Origin: RGIG7450 sp045577655
GTDB taxonomy: Bacteria; Bacillota; Clostridia; RUG12999
Reading direction: 5' to 3'
Length of the DNA stretch: 42,250 bases
Assembly (NCBI GenBank): GCA_045577655.1
Contig: JAZNIU010000009.1
Span: forward strand, 1 to 42,250
Below the pieces are notes generated by a model. That model was not told the origin of the DNA. It was given only the letters and a program-made list of their open reading frames with translations, and searched no databases. Below are positions 12,571 through 22,465 of the stretch, piece after piece; position 1 is the stretch's first letter; every line of letters begins with the position of its first letter. The position numbers were made by a program, and so were the translations under genes.

Positions 12571-14301
12571 ATGTTAGACTTTAAAAGCGAATATTTAAAA
12601 TGGATGAACAGCCCTTTTACAGACGAAAAAACAAAACAGGAATTAAATGAAATTTCAGATAACGAACAGGAAATTGAAGACAGATTTTACAAAAGTCTTG
12701 AATTTGGCACAGCAGGAATAAGAGGAGTTTTGGGTGCGGGAACAAACAGAATGAATGTTTATGTTGTCCGCCATGTTACCCAGGGACTTGCAAACTTTAT
12801 TCTTGCTTCCGGCGAACAGGAAAAAGGTGTCGTTATTTCCTATGATTCAAGAATTATGTCTGACGTATTTGCAAGCGAAGCTGCGTGCGTGCTTGCGGCA
12901 AACGGCATAAAATGCTATTTGTCAAACAGACTTCGTCCCGTACCCATGCTCTCTTTTGGTGTAAGACATTTTGCGGCTGCGGCAGGTATTATGATAACAG
13001 CAAGCCATAACCCGCCTGAACATAACGGCTATAAAGTCTATGGCGCAGACGGCGGTCAGCTTAATCCGGCGGATGCTGACAAGGTGCTTGCGGAAATAGA
13101 AAAAATTGATATGCTAGGCGGAATTAAGACATGCCCGGTTGATGAAGGTATCGGGAAAGGATTAATTGAGATTTTCGGCGAAAATCTTGACAATGCTTAT
13201 TATGATTCGGTGCTTTCAATGAGAATAAATCCTGAAGCAGTGAGAATTGTCAGCGACGAATTTAAACTGGTCTATACTCCTTTGCATGGCAGCGGAAACA
13301 TTCCGGTTAGAAAAATTCTTGAAATGTCAGGATTTAAAAATGTTTATGTTGTTACCGAGCAGGCAGAACCGGACGGAAGATTTCCTACTGTTACATCGCC
13401 AAACCCGGAACACAAAGAAGCACTTTCCATGGCGATAGAACTTGCAAAAAAGGAAGATATTGATTTTGTAATCGGTACCGACCCGGACAGCGACAGAATA
13501 GGTGTTGCGGTACGCGACGAAAAAGGTGAATATATAGCACTGACAGGCAATATGGTTGGCGCACTTCTTGCCGACTATATTCTCCAAAACAAAAAGGCAT
13601 TGGGAGAACTTCCGAAAAACGGAGTTATTATGAAATCCATTGTTTCCACCAAAATGATTTCTGCAATATGCCGGGAATATGGTGCGGAGCTTGTTGATGT
13701 TTACACGGGATTTAAATTCTTTGCCGAAAAAATTAAAGAATATGAAAAAACAGGGGACAAACAATATATTTTTGGATTTGAAGAAAGTTACGGCTATTTG
13801 CTGGGTACTTTTGTCAGAGACAAGGATGCCGTTTCTGCTGCAATGATTATTGCTGAAATGGCAGCGTGGTACAGACTGCGCGGTATGAGCCTTTATGACG
13901 GACTTTTGGAAATTTACGAAAAATACGGTACCTACAGAGAAAGACTGATGCAGATTTCTCTTGAGGGAATAGAAGGTACCGAAAAAATTAAAAAAATTAT
14001 GGCTCATATCAGAAGTAACCCCATCTCAAACATTGCGGGGATAGATGTGGTTTGCCGTAAAGACTTTTTGCTTCAGACAAAAACATTTATGGAGTCGGGC
14101 GAGACAGAACCCATTGATATGATAAAATCAAATGTTTTAATATACGAGCTGGAAAATGATACATGGCTTGCAGCACGCCCGTCAGGAACAGAGCCCAAGA
14201 TAAAATTCTATCTCGGAACAAAATCCAGCAGCATAGCAGCTGCAGAAACAATACTTGACGATATTGAAAGATTTGTTAATACGCTTATTAAGGCAGTTTA
14301 A
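12571..14301 (+). CDS. pgcA: Alpha-phosphohexomutase (phosphoglucomutase/phosphomannomutase)
   Basis: Interconverts glucose-1-phosphate and glucose-6-phosphate (and perhaps mannose phosphates) through a phosphoserine, feeding UDP-glucose and wall polymers. 576 residues from ATG 12571, with AAGGAG 7 nt upstream; a GTG 6 bp earlier lacks spacing. The four family sites are visible: TASHNPPEHNGYKVYG (active serine), GTDPDSDRIGVAV (Mg), GFEESYGYLLGTFV (sugar binding) and RPSGTEPKIKFYL (phosphate binding). The length matches the PgcA/PGM2-like branch, about 100 residues longer than the second mutase at 39198. The symbol is by similarity; sugar specificity cannot be told from the sequence. Confidence 0.92.
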   Translation: MLDFKSEYLKWMNSPFTDEKTKQELNEISDNEQEIEDRFYKSLEFGTAGIRGVLGAGTNRMNVYVVRHVTQGLANFILASGEQEKGVVISYDSRIMSDVFASEAACVLAANGIKCYLSNRLRPVPMLSFGVRHFAAAAGIMITASHNPPEHNGYKVYGADGGQLNPADADKVLAEIEKIDMLGGIKTCPVDEGIGKGLIEIFGENLDNAYYDSVLSMRINPEAVRIVSDEFKLVYTPLHGSGNIPVRKILEMSGFKNVYVVTEQAEPDGRFPTVTSPNPEHKEALSMAIELAKKEDIDFVIGTDPDSDRIGVAVRDEKGEYIALTGNMVGALLADYILQNKKALGELPKNGVIMKSIVSTKMISAICREYGAELVDVYTGFKFFAEKIKEYEKTGDKQYIFGFEESYGYLLGTFVRDKDAVSAAMIIAEMAAWYRLRGMSLYDGLLEIYEKYGTYRERLMQISLEGIEGTEKIKKIMAHIRSNPISNIAGIDVVCRKDFLLQTKTFMESGETEPIDMIKSNVLIYELENDTWLAARPSGTEPKIKFYLGTKSSSIAAAETILDDIERFVNTLIKAV

Positions 14302-14308
14302 TTTTTGT

Positions 14309-14338
14309 TGCGGAGTTGGGGAGACCCTCAATTCCGCA
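14309..14338 (+). other. Hairpin between the phosphohexomutase gene and hisS
   Basis: TGCGGA-GTTG pairs with CAA-TTCCGCA around GGGAGACCCT. No T-run follows, so it is a weak terminator at most, or a leader structure of hisS. Confidence 0.5.
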
Positions 14339-14365
14339 GTAATATAAAATACAAAGGATGTTAAT

Positions 14366-15631
14366 ATGGAAAAGATACAAGCAATTAAAGGAACCTACGA
14401 TATTTTGCCCGACGATTCAGCGGTCTGGCAGTACATAGAAGAAAACATCAGAGAAATCTGCGATTTGTACGGTTATGGTGAGATACGGGTGCCGGTTTTT
14501 GAAAATACGGCTCTTTTTGCAAGAGGTGTCGGTGAAACAACAGACGTTGTGCAAAAAGAAATGTATACTTTCACTGATAAAGGAAACAGAAGCATAACAC
14601 TTCGTCCTGAAGGTACAGCAGGTGTTGTCCGCAGCGTTCTGGAACATTCTCTTTTAAGCGGAGCTCTGCCTCTTAAATTATATTACAACATTACATGTTA
14701 TCGTAACGAAAAACCGCAGGCTGGCAGATACAGAGAGTTCCGCCAGTTTGGTGTTGAGGTTTTCGGCAGCAGTGACAACTCAATAGATGCAGAAGTTATT
14801 TCTCTTGCAACAGAGTTTTTAAGCAGAATGGGGCTTAAAGGACTTAAAGTTAATATTAACAGTATTGGTTGTCCCAATTGCCGTGCAGAATATAACAAAG
14901 CGCTTAAAAAATATCTTGGAGATAATCTGGACAAGCTTTGTTACACCTGCAAGACAAGGTTTGAGAAAAACCCTATGCGAATAATTGACTGCAAGGAAGA
15001 AACCTGTAAACAGATAACCAAAGATGCTCCCAGATTGCTTGACTATATTTGCGACGAGTGTCGTGAACACTTTGAAGGATTAAAATCAAATCTCGAAATT
15101 ATGGGAATTGATTATATAATTGACCCCAATATTGTAAGAGGACTTGACTATTATACCAAAACAGTGTTTGAGATTACATCTGATGACTTGGGTGCACAGG
15201 CAACTGTTTGCGGCGGCGGAAGATATGACGGGCTGACCGAGCAGCTTGGCGGGGACAAGACTCCGGGCATTGGTTTCGGGCTTGGTATTGAACGTCTTAT
15301 AATGTGCATGAAAGCACAGGGTGCATATCTGCCCGAAAAGAAAAAACTTAAAATTTTTGTTTGCAATATGGGCGATGGGGCAAAACCCGCAGCAATAAAG
15401 CTTGTGAATGATTTGAGAAAATCGGGAGTCAGCGCTGCTTGCGATAATATGAAAAAAAGCCTTAAAGCGCAGATGAAGTTTGCTGATAAGATTGGTGCAC
15501 AGTACACGGTTATACTTGGCGACAATGAAGTAATGTCGGGCGTGTGCAATCTTAAAAATATGACAACGGGAGAAAATACCGAAATTGCGATTAATGATAT
15601 AGAGAAATATCTTAAGGGGGCAGAAAAATGA
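14366..15631 (+). CDS. hisS: Histidyl-tRNA synthetase
   Basis: Class II synthetase that charges tRNA-His; 421 residues, normal length. Visible family motifs are IKGTYDILP at the N-terminus, motif 2 region RPEGTAGVVRSV with YRNEKPQAGRYREFRQFGVE, the histidine-binding block GLDYYTKTVFEI and motif 3 GFGLGIERL. An anticodon-binding domain fills the last 95 residues. ATG 14366 follows AAAGGATG. First gene of a long operon: its last codons overlap the aspS start by 4 bp (ATGA). Confidence 0.97.
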   Translation: MEKIQAIKGTYDILPDDSAVWQYIEENIREICDLYGYGEIRVPVFENTALFARGVGETTDVVQKEMYTFTDKGNRSITLRPEGTAGVVRSVLEHSLLSGALPLKLYYNITCYRNEKPQAGRYREFRQFGVEVFGSSDNSIDAEVISLATEFLSRMGLKGLKVNINSIGCPNCRAEYNKALKKYLGDNLDKLCYTCKTRFEKNPMRIIDCKEETCKQITKDAPRLLDYICDECREHFEGLKSNLEIMGIDYIIDPNIVRGLDYYTKTVFEITSDDLGAQATVCGGGRYDGLTEQLGGDKTPGIGFGLGIERLIMCMKAQGAYLPEKKKLKIFVCNMGDGAKPAAIKLVNDLRKSGVSAACDNMKKSLKAQMKFADKIGAQYTVILGDNEVMSGVCNLKNMTTGENTEIAINDIEKYLKGAEK

Positions 15632-17415
15632 AAATGGAAACAATTAAAGGAATGAAAAGAACCGATATGTGCGCGGGCCTCAGCACCAAAGATATTGGCA
15701 GAGAAGTTACTGTTATGGGCTGGGCAGGTAAGGTAAGAGATATAGGCAGTATTGTATTTATCGATTTAAGAGACAGAACAGGTATAGTTCAGCTTGTTGC
15801 AGAATTGCCGGAAGAAATTTTAAACAAGGCAAAAACTGTTCATCTTGAATATGTTCTGGCGGCTGTCGGCACCGTAAGAAAAAGAAGCGGTGCGGTCAAT
15901 GAAAACATTCCTACCGGTGAAATAGAAATTGAACTTAAAGAGCTCAGAATTTTGAGCAAATCCGAACCCCTTCCGGTGCAGATTGAAGAAGATTCCAGCG
16001 TTAAAGAGGAATTAAGACTTAAATACAGATATCTGGATTTAAGAAGACCAAACCTGCAGAAAAACCTGATGATAAGACATAAAATTGCAAAACTTGCAAG
16101 AGACTATTACGACAAAAACGGGTTTATGGAAATAGAAACACCGATACTCACAAAAAGCACTCCTGAAGGTGCAAGAGACTATCTTGTACCCAGCCGTGTT
16201 CATCCCGGCAAATATTATGCACTTCCACAGTCTCCACAGCTTTACAAGCAGATTCTTATGCTTTCCGGTTATGACAGATATATGCAGATTGCAAAATGCT
16301 TCAGAGACGAAGATTTGCGCGCAGACCGTCAGCCTGAGTTTACGCAGATAGACCTTGAAATGTCTTTTGTTAACGAAAATGATGTTATGGAAGTTAACGA
16401 AGGATTTTTGAAGGTTATATTCAAAGAAATTCTTGATGTAGACATTGAACTTCCGCTTCGCAGAATGACCTATAAAGAAGCTATGGAAAGATTTGGCAGC
16501 GACAAACCGGACACACGTTTCGGACTTGAAATTGTGAACATCAGCGACATTCTGGCAAATAGCGAATTTAAAGTGTTCTCATCAAACCTTGAAGCAGGCG
16601 GCAGTATAAGAGCAATTAACGGCAAAGGTATGGGGGACAAGCTTTCAAGAAAAGAGATTGATGCACTTGGCGAATTTGTTAAAACCTATAAGGCAAAAGG
16701 TCTTGTTTGGATTATTAAAACTGAAGAGGGCATAAAATCTTCGGCAGCGAAATTCCTTTCAGAAAAAGAAATCAACGATATTTTTGAAAGAATGGGAGCA
16801 GAAACAGGCGACGCAATTTTTGTTATTTCCGACAAAGATTCTGTTGTGTTTGCTTCTCTCGGTGCGCTCAGACTTAGTCTTGCTAAGAAATTCGGGCTTA
16901 TTAAAGAAAACACATACGACCTTCTGTGGATAACAGAATTTCCTCTCTTTGAATACAGCGAAGAGGAAAACAGATATGTTGCAATGCACCATCCGTTTAC
17001 TTCGCCTATGGATGAGGACATTGACAAACTTGACAGCGACAGAGGAAATGTTCGTTCCAAAGCTTATGATATCGTAATCAACGGTATGGAAGCGGGAGGC
17101 GGAAGTATCAGAATATTCAATTCTGACCTGCAGCAGAAAATGTTTGAGGCACTCGGCCTTTCAAAAGAACATGCCTGGGAAAGATTTGGTTTCCTGCTTG
17201 AAGCGTTTAAATACGGCACACCTCCTCACGGTGGTATGGCGTATGGTCTTGACAGACTTGCCATGATTATGACAGGCAGCGAATCCATTCGTGATGTTAT
17301 CGCTTTTCCTAAAGTTCAGAATGCTTCTGAGCTTATGAGCAACGCCCCGGACGTTGTTGAAGAAAAACAGCTGGAGGAATTGTTCATAAAGAACACTGTC
17401 AAGGAGGACGAGTAA
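15628..17415 (+). CDS. aspS: Aspartyl-tRNA synthetase (bacterial type)
   Basis: Charges tRNA-Asp; 595 residues, the bacterial length with the GAD insertion domain (about 290-420). Order: OB-fold anticodon domain (about 1-115, VTVMGWAGKVRDIGSIVFID), then the class II catalytic core with motif 2 at FRDEDLRADRQPEFTQIDLE and motif 3 at GGMAYGLDRLAMIM. Organisms without asparaginyl-tRNA synthetase often use a non-discriminating form; the sequence does not settle this. SD AAGGGGG lies in the end of hisS. The ABC ATPase gene follows directly after the stop. Confidence 0.97.
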   Translation: MKMETIKGMKRTDMCAGLSTKDIGREVTVMGWAGKVRDIGSIVFIDLRDRTGIVQLVAELPEEILNKAKTVHLEYVLAAVGTVRKRSGAVNENIPTGEIEIELKELRILSKSEPLPVQIEEDSSVKEELRLKYRYLDLRRPNLQKNLMIRHKIAKLARDYYDKNGFMEIETPILTKSTPEGARDYLVPSRVHPGKYYALPQSPQLYKQILMLSGYDRYMQIAKCFRDEDLRADRQPEFTQIDLEMSFVNENDVMEVNEGFLKVIFKEILDVDIELPLRRMTYKEAMERFGSDKPDTRFGLEIVNISDILANSEFKVFSSNLEAGGSIRAINGKGMGDKLSRKEIDALGEFVKTYKAKGLVWIIKTEEGIKSSAAKFLSEKEINDIFERMGAETGDAIFVISDKDSVVFASLGALRLSLAKKFGLIKENTYDLLWITEFPLFEYSEEENRYVAMHHPFTSPMDEDIDKLDSDRGNVRSKAYDIVINGMEAGGGSIRIFNSDLQQKMFEALGLSKEHAWERFGFLLEAFKYGTPPHGGMAYGLDRLAMIMTGSESIRDVIAFPKVQNASELMSNAPDVVEEKQLEELFIKNTVKEDE

Positions 17416-18420
17416 GTGAACGTAATTGAAATTTCCGGTCTCACAAAAAAATATGGAAACAAAAAAGCCGTAAATGATATAAGCTTTTCTGTAAAAAAAG
17501 GTGAAATTCTTGGTTTTCTCGGTCCAAACGGTGCCGGAAAATCCACAACAATGAATATGCTTACCGGATACATTTCAGCTGATGGCGGAAGTGCCACCAT
17601 TTGCGGATATAACATATTAAACCAGCCCAATGAAGCAAAAATGAACATTGGATATCTTCCCGAACAACCGCCTCTTTATTTTGATATGACGGTTACAGAA
17701 TATCTTAATTTTGTTTACAACCTTAAGAAAGTTAAGATAAACAGGGAAGAACATCTGGTAGAGGTTATGAAAACTGTTGGTCTCACAGATGTTAAAAACA
17801 GACTTATAAAAAATCTTTCAAAAGGATATAAACAAAGGGTGGGTCTTGCACAGGCACTCATAGGCAACCCTGAAGTTCTCATTCTTGATGAACCGACTGT
17901 AGGTCTCGACCCGGTACAGATTATAGAAATCAGAAATGTTATAAAAAAGCTGGGAAAAAACAGAACAATCATTCTCAGCACACACATATTGCAGGAGGTT
18001 ACGGCAATTTGTGACCGTGTTGTTATTATAAACCACGGTAAAATTGTTGCAAGCGACACTTTGCAGAATCTGTCAGGCGGCACCGGTTCAGGCAGATTTA
18101 TACTTAGAGTAAAGGGCGACGAATATCTTGTGAAAAATGCTCTTGCTGATGTTTCAGAAATTAAAAGTGCAGAAATTGTCGGAACAAGAGAACCGGGAAG
18201 TGTTGATGCTATTGTCGAGTCCAGAGAAAAAACAGACATAAGAGAAACACTCTTTAATGTTTTTGCTTCAAAAAATCTTCCGATACTTATGATTAAACCA
18301 ATGGAAAAAACACTGGAAGATGTTTTTGTGGGCGTTATTGGTCAGACAGAAGTTCAGGAGGAAGAACCGGAACAGGTAAAAACATCTATACTTTCTAAAC
18401 TGATGAAAGGAGCAAAATAA
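17416..18420 (+). CDS. ABC transporter ATP-binding protein (GldA-like)
   Basis: 334-residue ATPase of an ABC-2 exporter. GTG 17416 follows the aspS stop immediately, with AAGGAGG 10 nt upstream. Walker A is GPNGAGKSTT, the signature LSKGYKQRVGLAQAL, Walker B VLILDEPTVGLDP and the switch His is in LSTHILQEV. The C-terminal 110 residues after the ATPase core are typical of the gliding-type or Nod-type ATPases (GldA, CcmA family). With the next three genes it forms a GldA/GldF/GldG-like set. In Firmicutes such sets are not linked to gliding and the substrate is unknown. Confidence 0.92.
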   Translation: MNVIEISGLTKKYGNKKAVNDISFSVKKGEILGFLGPNGAGKSTTMNMLTGYISADGGSATICGYNILNQPNEAKMNIGYLPEQPPLYFDMTVTEYLNFVYNLKKVKINREEHLVEVMKTVGLTDVKNRLIKNLSKGYKQRVGLAQALIGNPEVLILDEPTVGLDPVQIIEIRNVIKKLGKNRTIILSTHILQEVTAICDRVVIINHGKIVASDTLQNLSGGTGSGRFILRVKGDEYLVKNALADVSEIKSAEIVGTREPGSVDAIVESREKTDIRETLFNVFASKNLPILMIKPMEKTLEDVFVGVIGQTEVQEEEPEQVKTSILSKLMKGAK

Positions 18421-19121
18421 TGTACGCTATTTTTAAAAAAGAACTGAAAAACTATTTTTTAACACCTATTGCATACGTTTTTATGGCACCTTTCATTGCG
18501 TTCCAGGCAATATATTTTGTAATGATGCTCAACTACCAGACAGTAAATGTTAACTATTTTCTTACACCACTTAATATGCTGTGCCTTTTTATTGTTCCTG
18601 TTCTCACAATGCAGCTTTTTGCCGAGGAAAGAAACAAAAAAACCGAACAGCTTTTAATTACTGCACCGGTAGATGTTTCTTCTATTGTGCTTGGTAAATT
18701 TTTTGCTGCGTTTGGTGTTTTTCTGATAACACTTGCAGTTTCAATGATTTTTCCGTTGATACTTTTTGTAATCAGTGCACCGTCGCTCAGCGAAATGGTA
18801 GCAATATATTTTGGTTTTATACTTTTGTGGGCAGCATTTATTTCTGTTGGTGTTTTCATTTCTTCGCTGACAGAGAGCCAGGTTGTTTCAGCAATTTTAA
18901 CTTTTGCGGTGCTTTTTGTTCTCTATTCAATAGACAGCTGGACAATCAGCATAACATCAGATTTTGCTAAAAGTCTTATAAACGTTCTGGCGGTGTTCAC
19001 AAGATATACAGACTTTGAAATGGGACTTATCAGTCTGTCCGGAGTTGTCTATTATGTTAGTTTCATTTTCGTATTTTTGTTCCTTACGGTCAGAAATATT
19101 GAGAAGAGAAGATATAGCTGA
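18420..19121 (+). CDS. ABC-2 type transporter permease (GldF-like)
   Basis: 233 residues with six predicted membrane helices, for example PIAYVFMAPFIAFQAIYFVM near the N-terminus, LNMLCLFIVPVLTMQLFAEE and the C-terminal VVYYVSFIFVFLFLTVRNIE. The stretch RNKKTEQLLITAPVDVSSIV between helices 2 and 3 is the usual coupling segment of ABC-2 permeases. Its start overlaps the ATPase stop by one base (TAATG), so the two are coupled. Partner of the ATPase before it and the auxiliary protein after it. Confidence 0.9.
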   Translation: MYAIFKKELKNYFLTPIAYVFMAPFIAFQAIYFVMMLNYQTVNVNYFLTPLNMLCLFIVPVLTMQLFAEERNKKTEQLLITAPVDVSSIVLGKFFAAFGVFLITLAVSMIFPLILFVISAPSLSEMVAIYFGFILLWAAFISVGVFISSLTESQVVSAILTFAVLFVLYSIDSWTISITSDFAKSLINVLAVFTRYTDFEMGLISLSGVVYYVSFIFVFLFLTVRNIEKRRYS

Positions 19122-19136
19122 GGAGGTGGAAGCCCA

Positions 19137-20531
19137 ATGAAAAATGTTAACAAAAAATATCTGGTGAATTCCTGGGTTATTACTGCCTTTGCTGTAGTTA
19201 TAGTTGTGCTTGTGAATATGGTTGCGGCTTCACTTACCAATAAATTCAGTCTTAAACTGGATTTTACAAAAAACTCGCAATATGCAATTTCAGACCAGAC
19301 ATCTCAGGTTATGAAGTCTCTTGATACCGAGGTTCACGCTATGGTTATGGGTATGGAAAATGAGACAGAGGATATAACAAGAGAATATCTGCAGAAATAT
19401 GCTGCAATGAGCGATAAATTCAAGGTTGAATATATTGATGTATATAAAAATCAGGTTGTACTAAACCGCTATCAGTCAAAAGGGGAATCGCTTACAACAG
19501 GAGATATTATTCTTGAATGCGGCGAGAGATATAAAATAATAAAATCAGATGATTTATACAACCAGGCATTGTCCTTTGAACCGGGAGTAAACAATTATAG
19601 TTTTGCACTTGAATCAAAGCTCACCAACGGAATAGTTGTTCTTACAGGTCTTGCAGGAGAAAAAGCAGTATACTTTATGGAAGGTCATGGGGAAATCCCA
19701 ATGGATACAATGGTAAAAACACTTGATACCATGGGATATAAAAACGAGACAGTAAACCTCATAAACAGTGAAATCCCCGAAGATGCCGGGCTTATTGTTT
19801 CTGTTGTTCCGTCGGCAGATTTTTCACAGGAAGAATGTGAAAAACTTGATAAGTTTTTTGATGGCGGCGGAAACTTTCTAATGATTTTTTCGCCCGGTAT
19901 GCCGAAACTTTCAAGAGTTGACAGTTTGCTGGCAGAATGGGGAATTGTTCCCAACTATGACATTGTTCTTGAAAAAGACCCTGAAAAAGTTTTGCAGTAC
20001 GAAATTGCGATGCTTACCGATACTTACGGACATGAAATCACCCAGCCCATACGACTTCAGGCATTGCCGCTTGTTTCCTATTACACATCCAGCTTTTCGG
20101 TTTTGTCTACAAACATAAACAATGCAACATCAACAGTTCTGATGGAAACAACTAATCAGGCTATTGGTAAAGCAAATCCGGAAAGTGAAAACAACGAATT
20201 TGAAGATGGGGATTTTGCAGGACCACTTCCGGTTGCAATTGTTTCCGAAAAAACTTCTCCAAAAGATTCAAGACTTATGGTAATAGGGTCGGTGGGCACA
20301 GTTCAGCTTGCCACACAGTATGAGGGCAACAATGAATTTCTTTCGGCTTCAATTTCATGGCTGACAAACGACAACAACAATCTTAAAATATCACCTAAAA
20401 TAATAAGTCAGGGAGCTGTTCAGGTTACAAACGCTACACTCACTGTTATGACTTATTTGCTTGTATGGATAATACCTGTGCTGATACTAATTGCAGGTAT
20501 TATAATCTGGATTAGAAGGAGATACCTGTAA
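19137..20531 (+). CDS. ABC transporter auxiliary protein (GldG-like, ABC_transp_aux family)
   Basis: 464 residues, with an N-terminal membrane anchor (about 12-35, WVITAFAVVIVVLVNMVAAS), an exterior domain and a C-terminal helix (about 438-459, MTYLLVWIIPVLILIAGIII). The start of the exterior domain (DFTKNSQYAISDQTSQVMKS) and the block GHGEIPMDTMVKTLDTMGY fit the ABC_transp_aux/GldG family, which sits between an ABC-2 permease and a DUF4340 protein. A clear AGGAGG lies 12 bp before ATG 19137. The role in transport is unknown; it may hold or present an envelope substrate. Confidence 0.88.
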   Translation: MKNVNKKYLVNSWVITAFAVVIVVLVNMVAASLTNKFSLKLDFTKNSQYAISDQTSQVMKSLDTEVHAMVMGMENETEDITREYLQKYAAMSDKFKVEYIDVYKNQVVLNRYQSKGESLTTGDIILECGERYKIIKSDDLYNQALSFEPGVNNYSFALESKLTNGIVVLTGLAGEKAVYFMEGHGEIPMDTMVKTLDTMGYKNETVNLINSEIPEDAGLIVSVVPSADFSQEECEKLDKFFDGGGNFLMIFSPGMPKLSRVDSLLAEWGIVPNYDIVLEKDPEKVLQYEIAMLTDTYGHEITQPIRLQALPLVSYYTSSFSVLSTNINNATSTVLMETTNQAIGKANPESENNEFEDGDFAGPLPVAIVSEKTSPKDSRLMVIGSVGTVQLATQYEGNNEFLSASISWLTNDNNNLKISPKIISQGAVQVTNATLTVMTYLLVWIIPVLILIAGIIIWIRRRYL

Positions 20532-21892
20532 TGGATAAGCTTATACGTAATATAATAATCGGTGTTGTGGTTGTTTTAATGCTTGGATTTGCATATATTG
20601 CAACAAACATTATTCCGGGTGAAATTGACAAAATAAACAACGAAAATGCCGAAACAAAGCAAATAGAAGTTATAGCCTATCCGGTGGCTGATGTTGAGTT
20701 TGTAAACGTTGTCAACAGAGAAGAGTCCTACACTCTGGAGAAAAACGATGACGGCGTATGGAACATAAAAGAGTTCCCGACGCTCAACTACGAAAGGACT
20801 AAACTTGAAAGTGCAGTTTTTGAATATGCAAACATCTTTGCAACGGAAGAAGTCGAAACTCCGGCAAATATTGCAGATTTTGGATTTGACAACCCTGAAA
20901 CACAGTTGACAATTTCTCTTAAAAACGGACACACAAGAGAAATTCTTGTAGGGAACAGTGTTGCCGGCGGCAAAGGAACTTTTCTTCTTGACAAGACCAG
21001 CATGAAAAGTTATGTTGTTTCGATTTATGTTGCAAACGGTATGAAACGCGAAATAAACGAATACCGTGCCGTGAAACTTGCTCCGCTTACCACTATGGAT
21101 TTAACTAAAGTGGATATTACAAACTCAAACGGCAGAGTAGTGGCGGAAATGAGGCCGTCTACATATTCTTCCGAGCTAACATGGCAGATGTCTTACCCCA
21201 AACATATGACACTTGATGAGGGCGCATCCACAGCTCTTTTTGAAAATATCATAGATATTGCCGTTATATCCTATGTTGAAGACAATCCGAAAAATCTTGC
21301 GAAATACGGCCTTAACAAACCCAAAGTATCTGTGAAATTTGAAAGCAGCGACGGTCAGAGCTATCTTGTTCACTACGGCAAGAAGAGCGAAAAAGGTTAT
21401 GTTTATACTATGATTGACGGAATGGATTTTGTTTTTGAACATGATGTTAAATTTGCTGATGCTTGTGAAAAAATAACTGCATACGATTTAATGAATAAGT
21501 TTGTCAATATAGTAAACATTAACGATATAGACACTATAACTGTGGAAGCCGAAGGGAAAAAACATATTCTGAAAGCTGAAAGAGGAAGAGATTTTTATAT
21601 TGACGGGAAAGAGGCGCTTGCGTCAGCATTCAGAAAAACATATCAGACCATAATCGGAATAAAAGGAAACGGTCTTGCTGAAAATGGCGTAACATCCCAA
21701 CCGGATTATACAATTACCTTCCTTTATACCAACGGTGAGTCTACAGTAACAAAATACTGCTCATACGATGAGAGAAACTATTATGTTGAGATAAATGGGG
21801 AGAGAGGCTTTATAACACTTAAAAAAGGCCTTGAAACCATGATGCAGACAGTTGAAAAGCTTGCGAAAAATCCGTCAAAGGAAATTCAGTAG
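20531..21892 (+). CDS. DUF4340 domain-containing membrane-anchored protein
   Basis: 453 residues, one N-terminal membrane helix (about 6-26, NIIIGVVVVLMLGFAYIATN), the rest predicted outside. Three similar beta-rich units seem to repeat; the first reads ESYTLEKNDDGVWNIKEFP and TQLTISLKNGHTREILVGNS, a later one VSVKFESSDGQSYLVHYGKK. This repeated pattern is the DUF4340 signature, a family found beside GldG-like proteins in ABC-2 clusters. Its ATG overlaps the previous stop (TAATG). Function unknown; its context makes it part of the same exporter or envelope complex. Confidence 0.88.
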   Translation: MDKLIRNIIIGVVVVLMLGFAYIATNIIPGEIDKINNENAETKQIEVIAYPVADVEFVNVVNREESYTLEKNDDGVWNIKEFPTLNYERTKLESAVFEYANIFATEEVETPANIADFGFDNPETQLTISLKNGHTREILVGNSVAGGKGTFLLDKTSMKSYVVSIYVANGMKREINEYRAVKLAPLTTMDLTKVDITNSNGRVVAEMRPSTYSSELTWQMSYPKHMTLDEGASTALFENIIDIAVISYVEDNPKNLAKYGLNKPKVSVKFESSDGQSYLVHYGKKSEKGYVYTMIDGMDFVFEHDVKFADACEKITAYDLMNKFVNIVNINDIDTITVEAEGKKHILKAERGRDFYIDGKEALASAFRKTYQTIIGIKGNGLAENGVTSQPDYTITFLYTNGESTVTKYCSYDERNYYVEINGERGFITLKKGLETMMQTVEKLAKNPSKEIQ

Positions 21893-21910
21893 TAGGAGAT
21901 GAAAAATAGT

Positions 21911-22465
21911 ATGAAAAAAACTTTATGGATAATAATTGCTGCAGTAGCAGTGATAGCGATATTGTTCATTTCTTCTTATAATGGGCTTGTTACATCAAGA
22001 GCACAGGTGGACGAAGCTTTTGCAAACATTGACACACAACTCCAAAGACGTGCAGACCTGATACCAAACCTTGTTGAAACGGTGAAAGGCATAACAACCC
22101 AGGAAAAAGAAATTGTTGCAGCAGTGACACAGTCGCGCGAAAAATATTTGTCTTCTTCCACGCCAGACGAAAAAATTGCTGCAGGGAACGAGATGTCGGC
22201 AGCACTTTCCAACTTCCTTGTAGTGGTAGAAAATTATCCGGATATAAAATCGGGACAAAATTTTGTTGCACTTCAGGATGAACTTGCAGGCACAGAAAAC
22301 AGAATTACACAGGCAAGGAAAACTTATAATGAAGCGGTGAAAAAATACAACGTTTCGATTAAAAAATTCCCAAGAAATATTTTTGCAGGAATGTTTGGCT
22401 ATGAAACTGCAGAATATTTTGAAACAACTGAAGAAAACAAAACTGTTCCAAAGGTTGAATTTTAA
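21911..22465 (+). CDS. lemA: LemA family protein
   Basis: 184 residues if translation starts at ATG 21911; the frame also has ATG 21899, but the SD AGGAG touches it directly. An N-terminal membrane helix (about 5-21, WIIIAAVAVIAILFIS) is followed by the LemA core NGLVTSRAQVDEAFANIDTQ, RADLIPNLVETVKG and AQ-type helices ending in the NIFAGMFGYETAEYFE block. LemA proteins have a long helical bundle facing outward and a short N-terminus; their function is poorly known. The gene is coupled to a TPM-domain gene (TAATG), a frequent pair in bacteria. Confidence 0.95.
   Translation: MKKTLWIIIAAVAVIAILFISSYNGLVTSRAQVDEAFANIDTQLQRRADLIPNLVETVKGITTQEKEIVAAVTQSREKYLSSSTPDEKIAAGNEMSAALSNFLVVVENYPDIKSGQNFVALQDELAGTENRITQARKTYNEAVKKYNVSIKKFPRNIFAGMFGYETAEYFETTEENKTVPKVEF

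Noticed and set aside
13327..14007. 226-codon - strand ORF inside the phosphohexomutase gene
   Set aside because: Antisense shadow of a clear enzyme gene, Phe/Asn-rich, no SD.
15086..15643. 185-codon - strand ORF over hisS
   Set aside because: Antisense shadow; the + strand frame is a complete synthetase.
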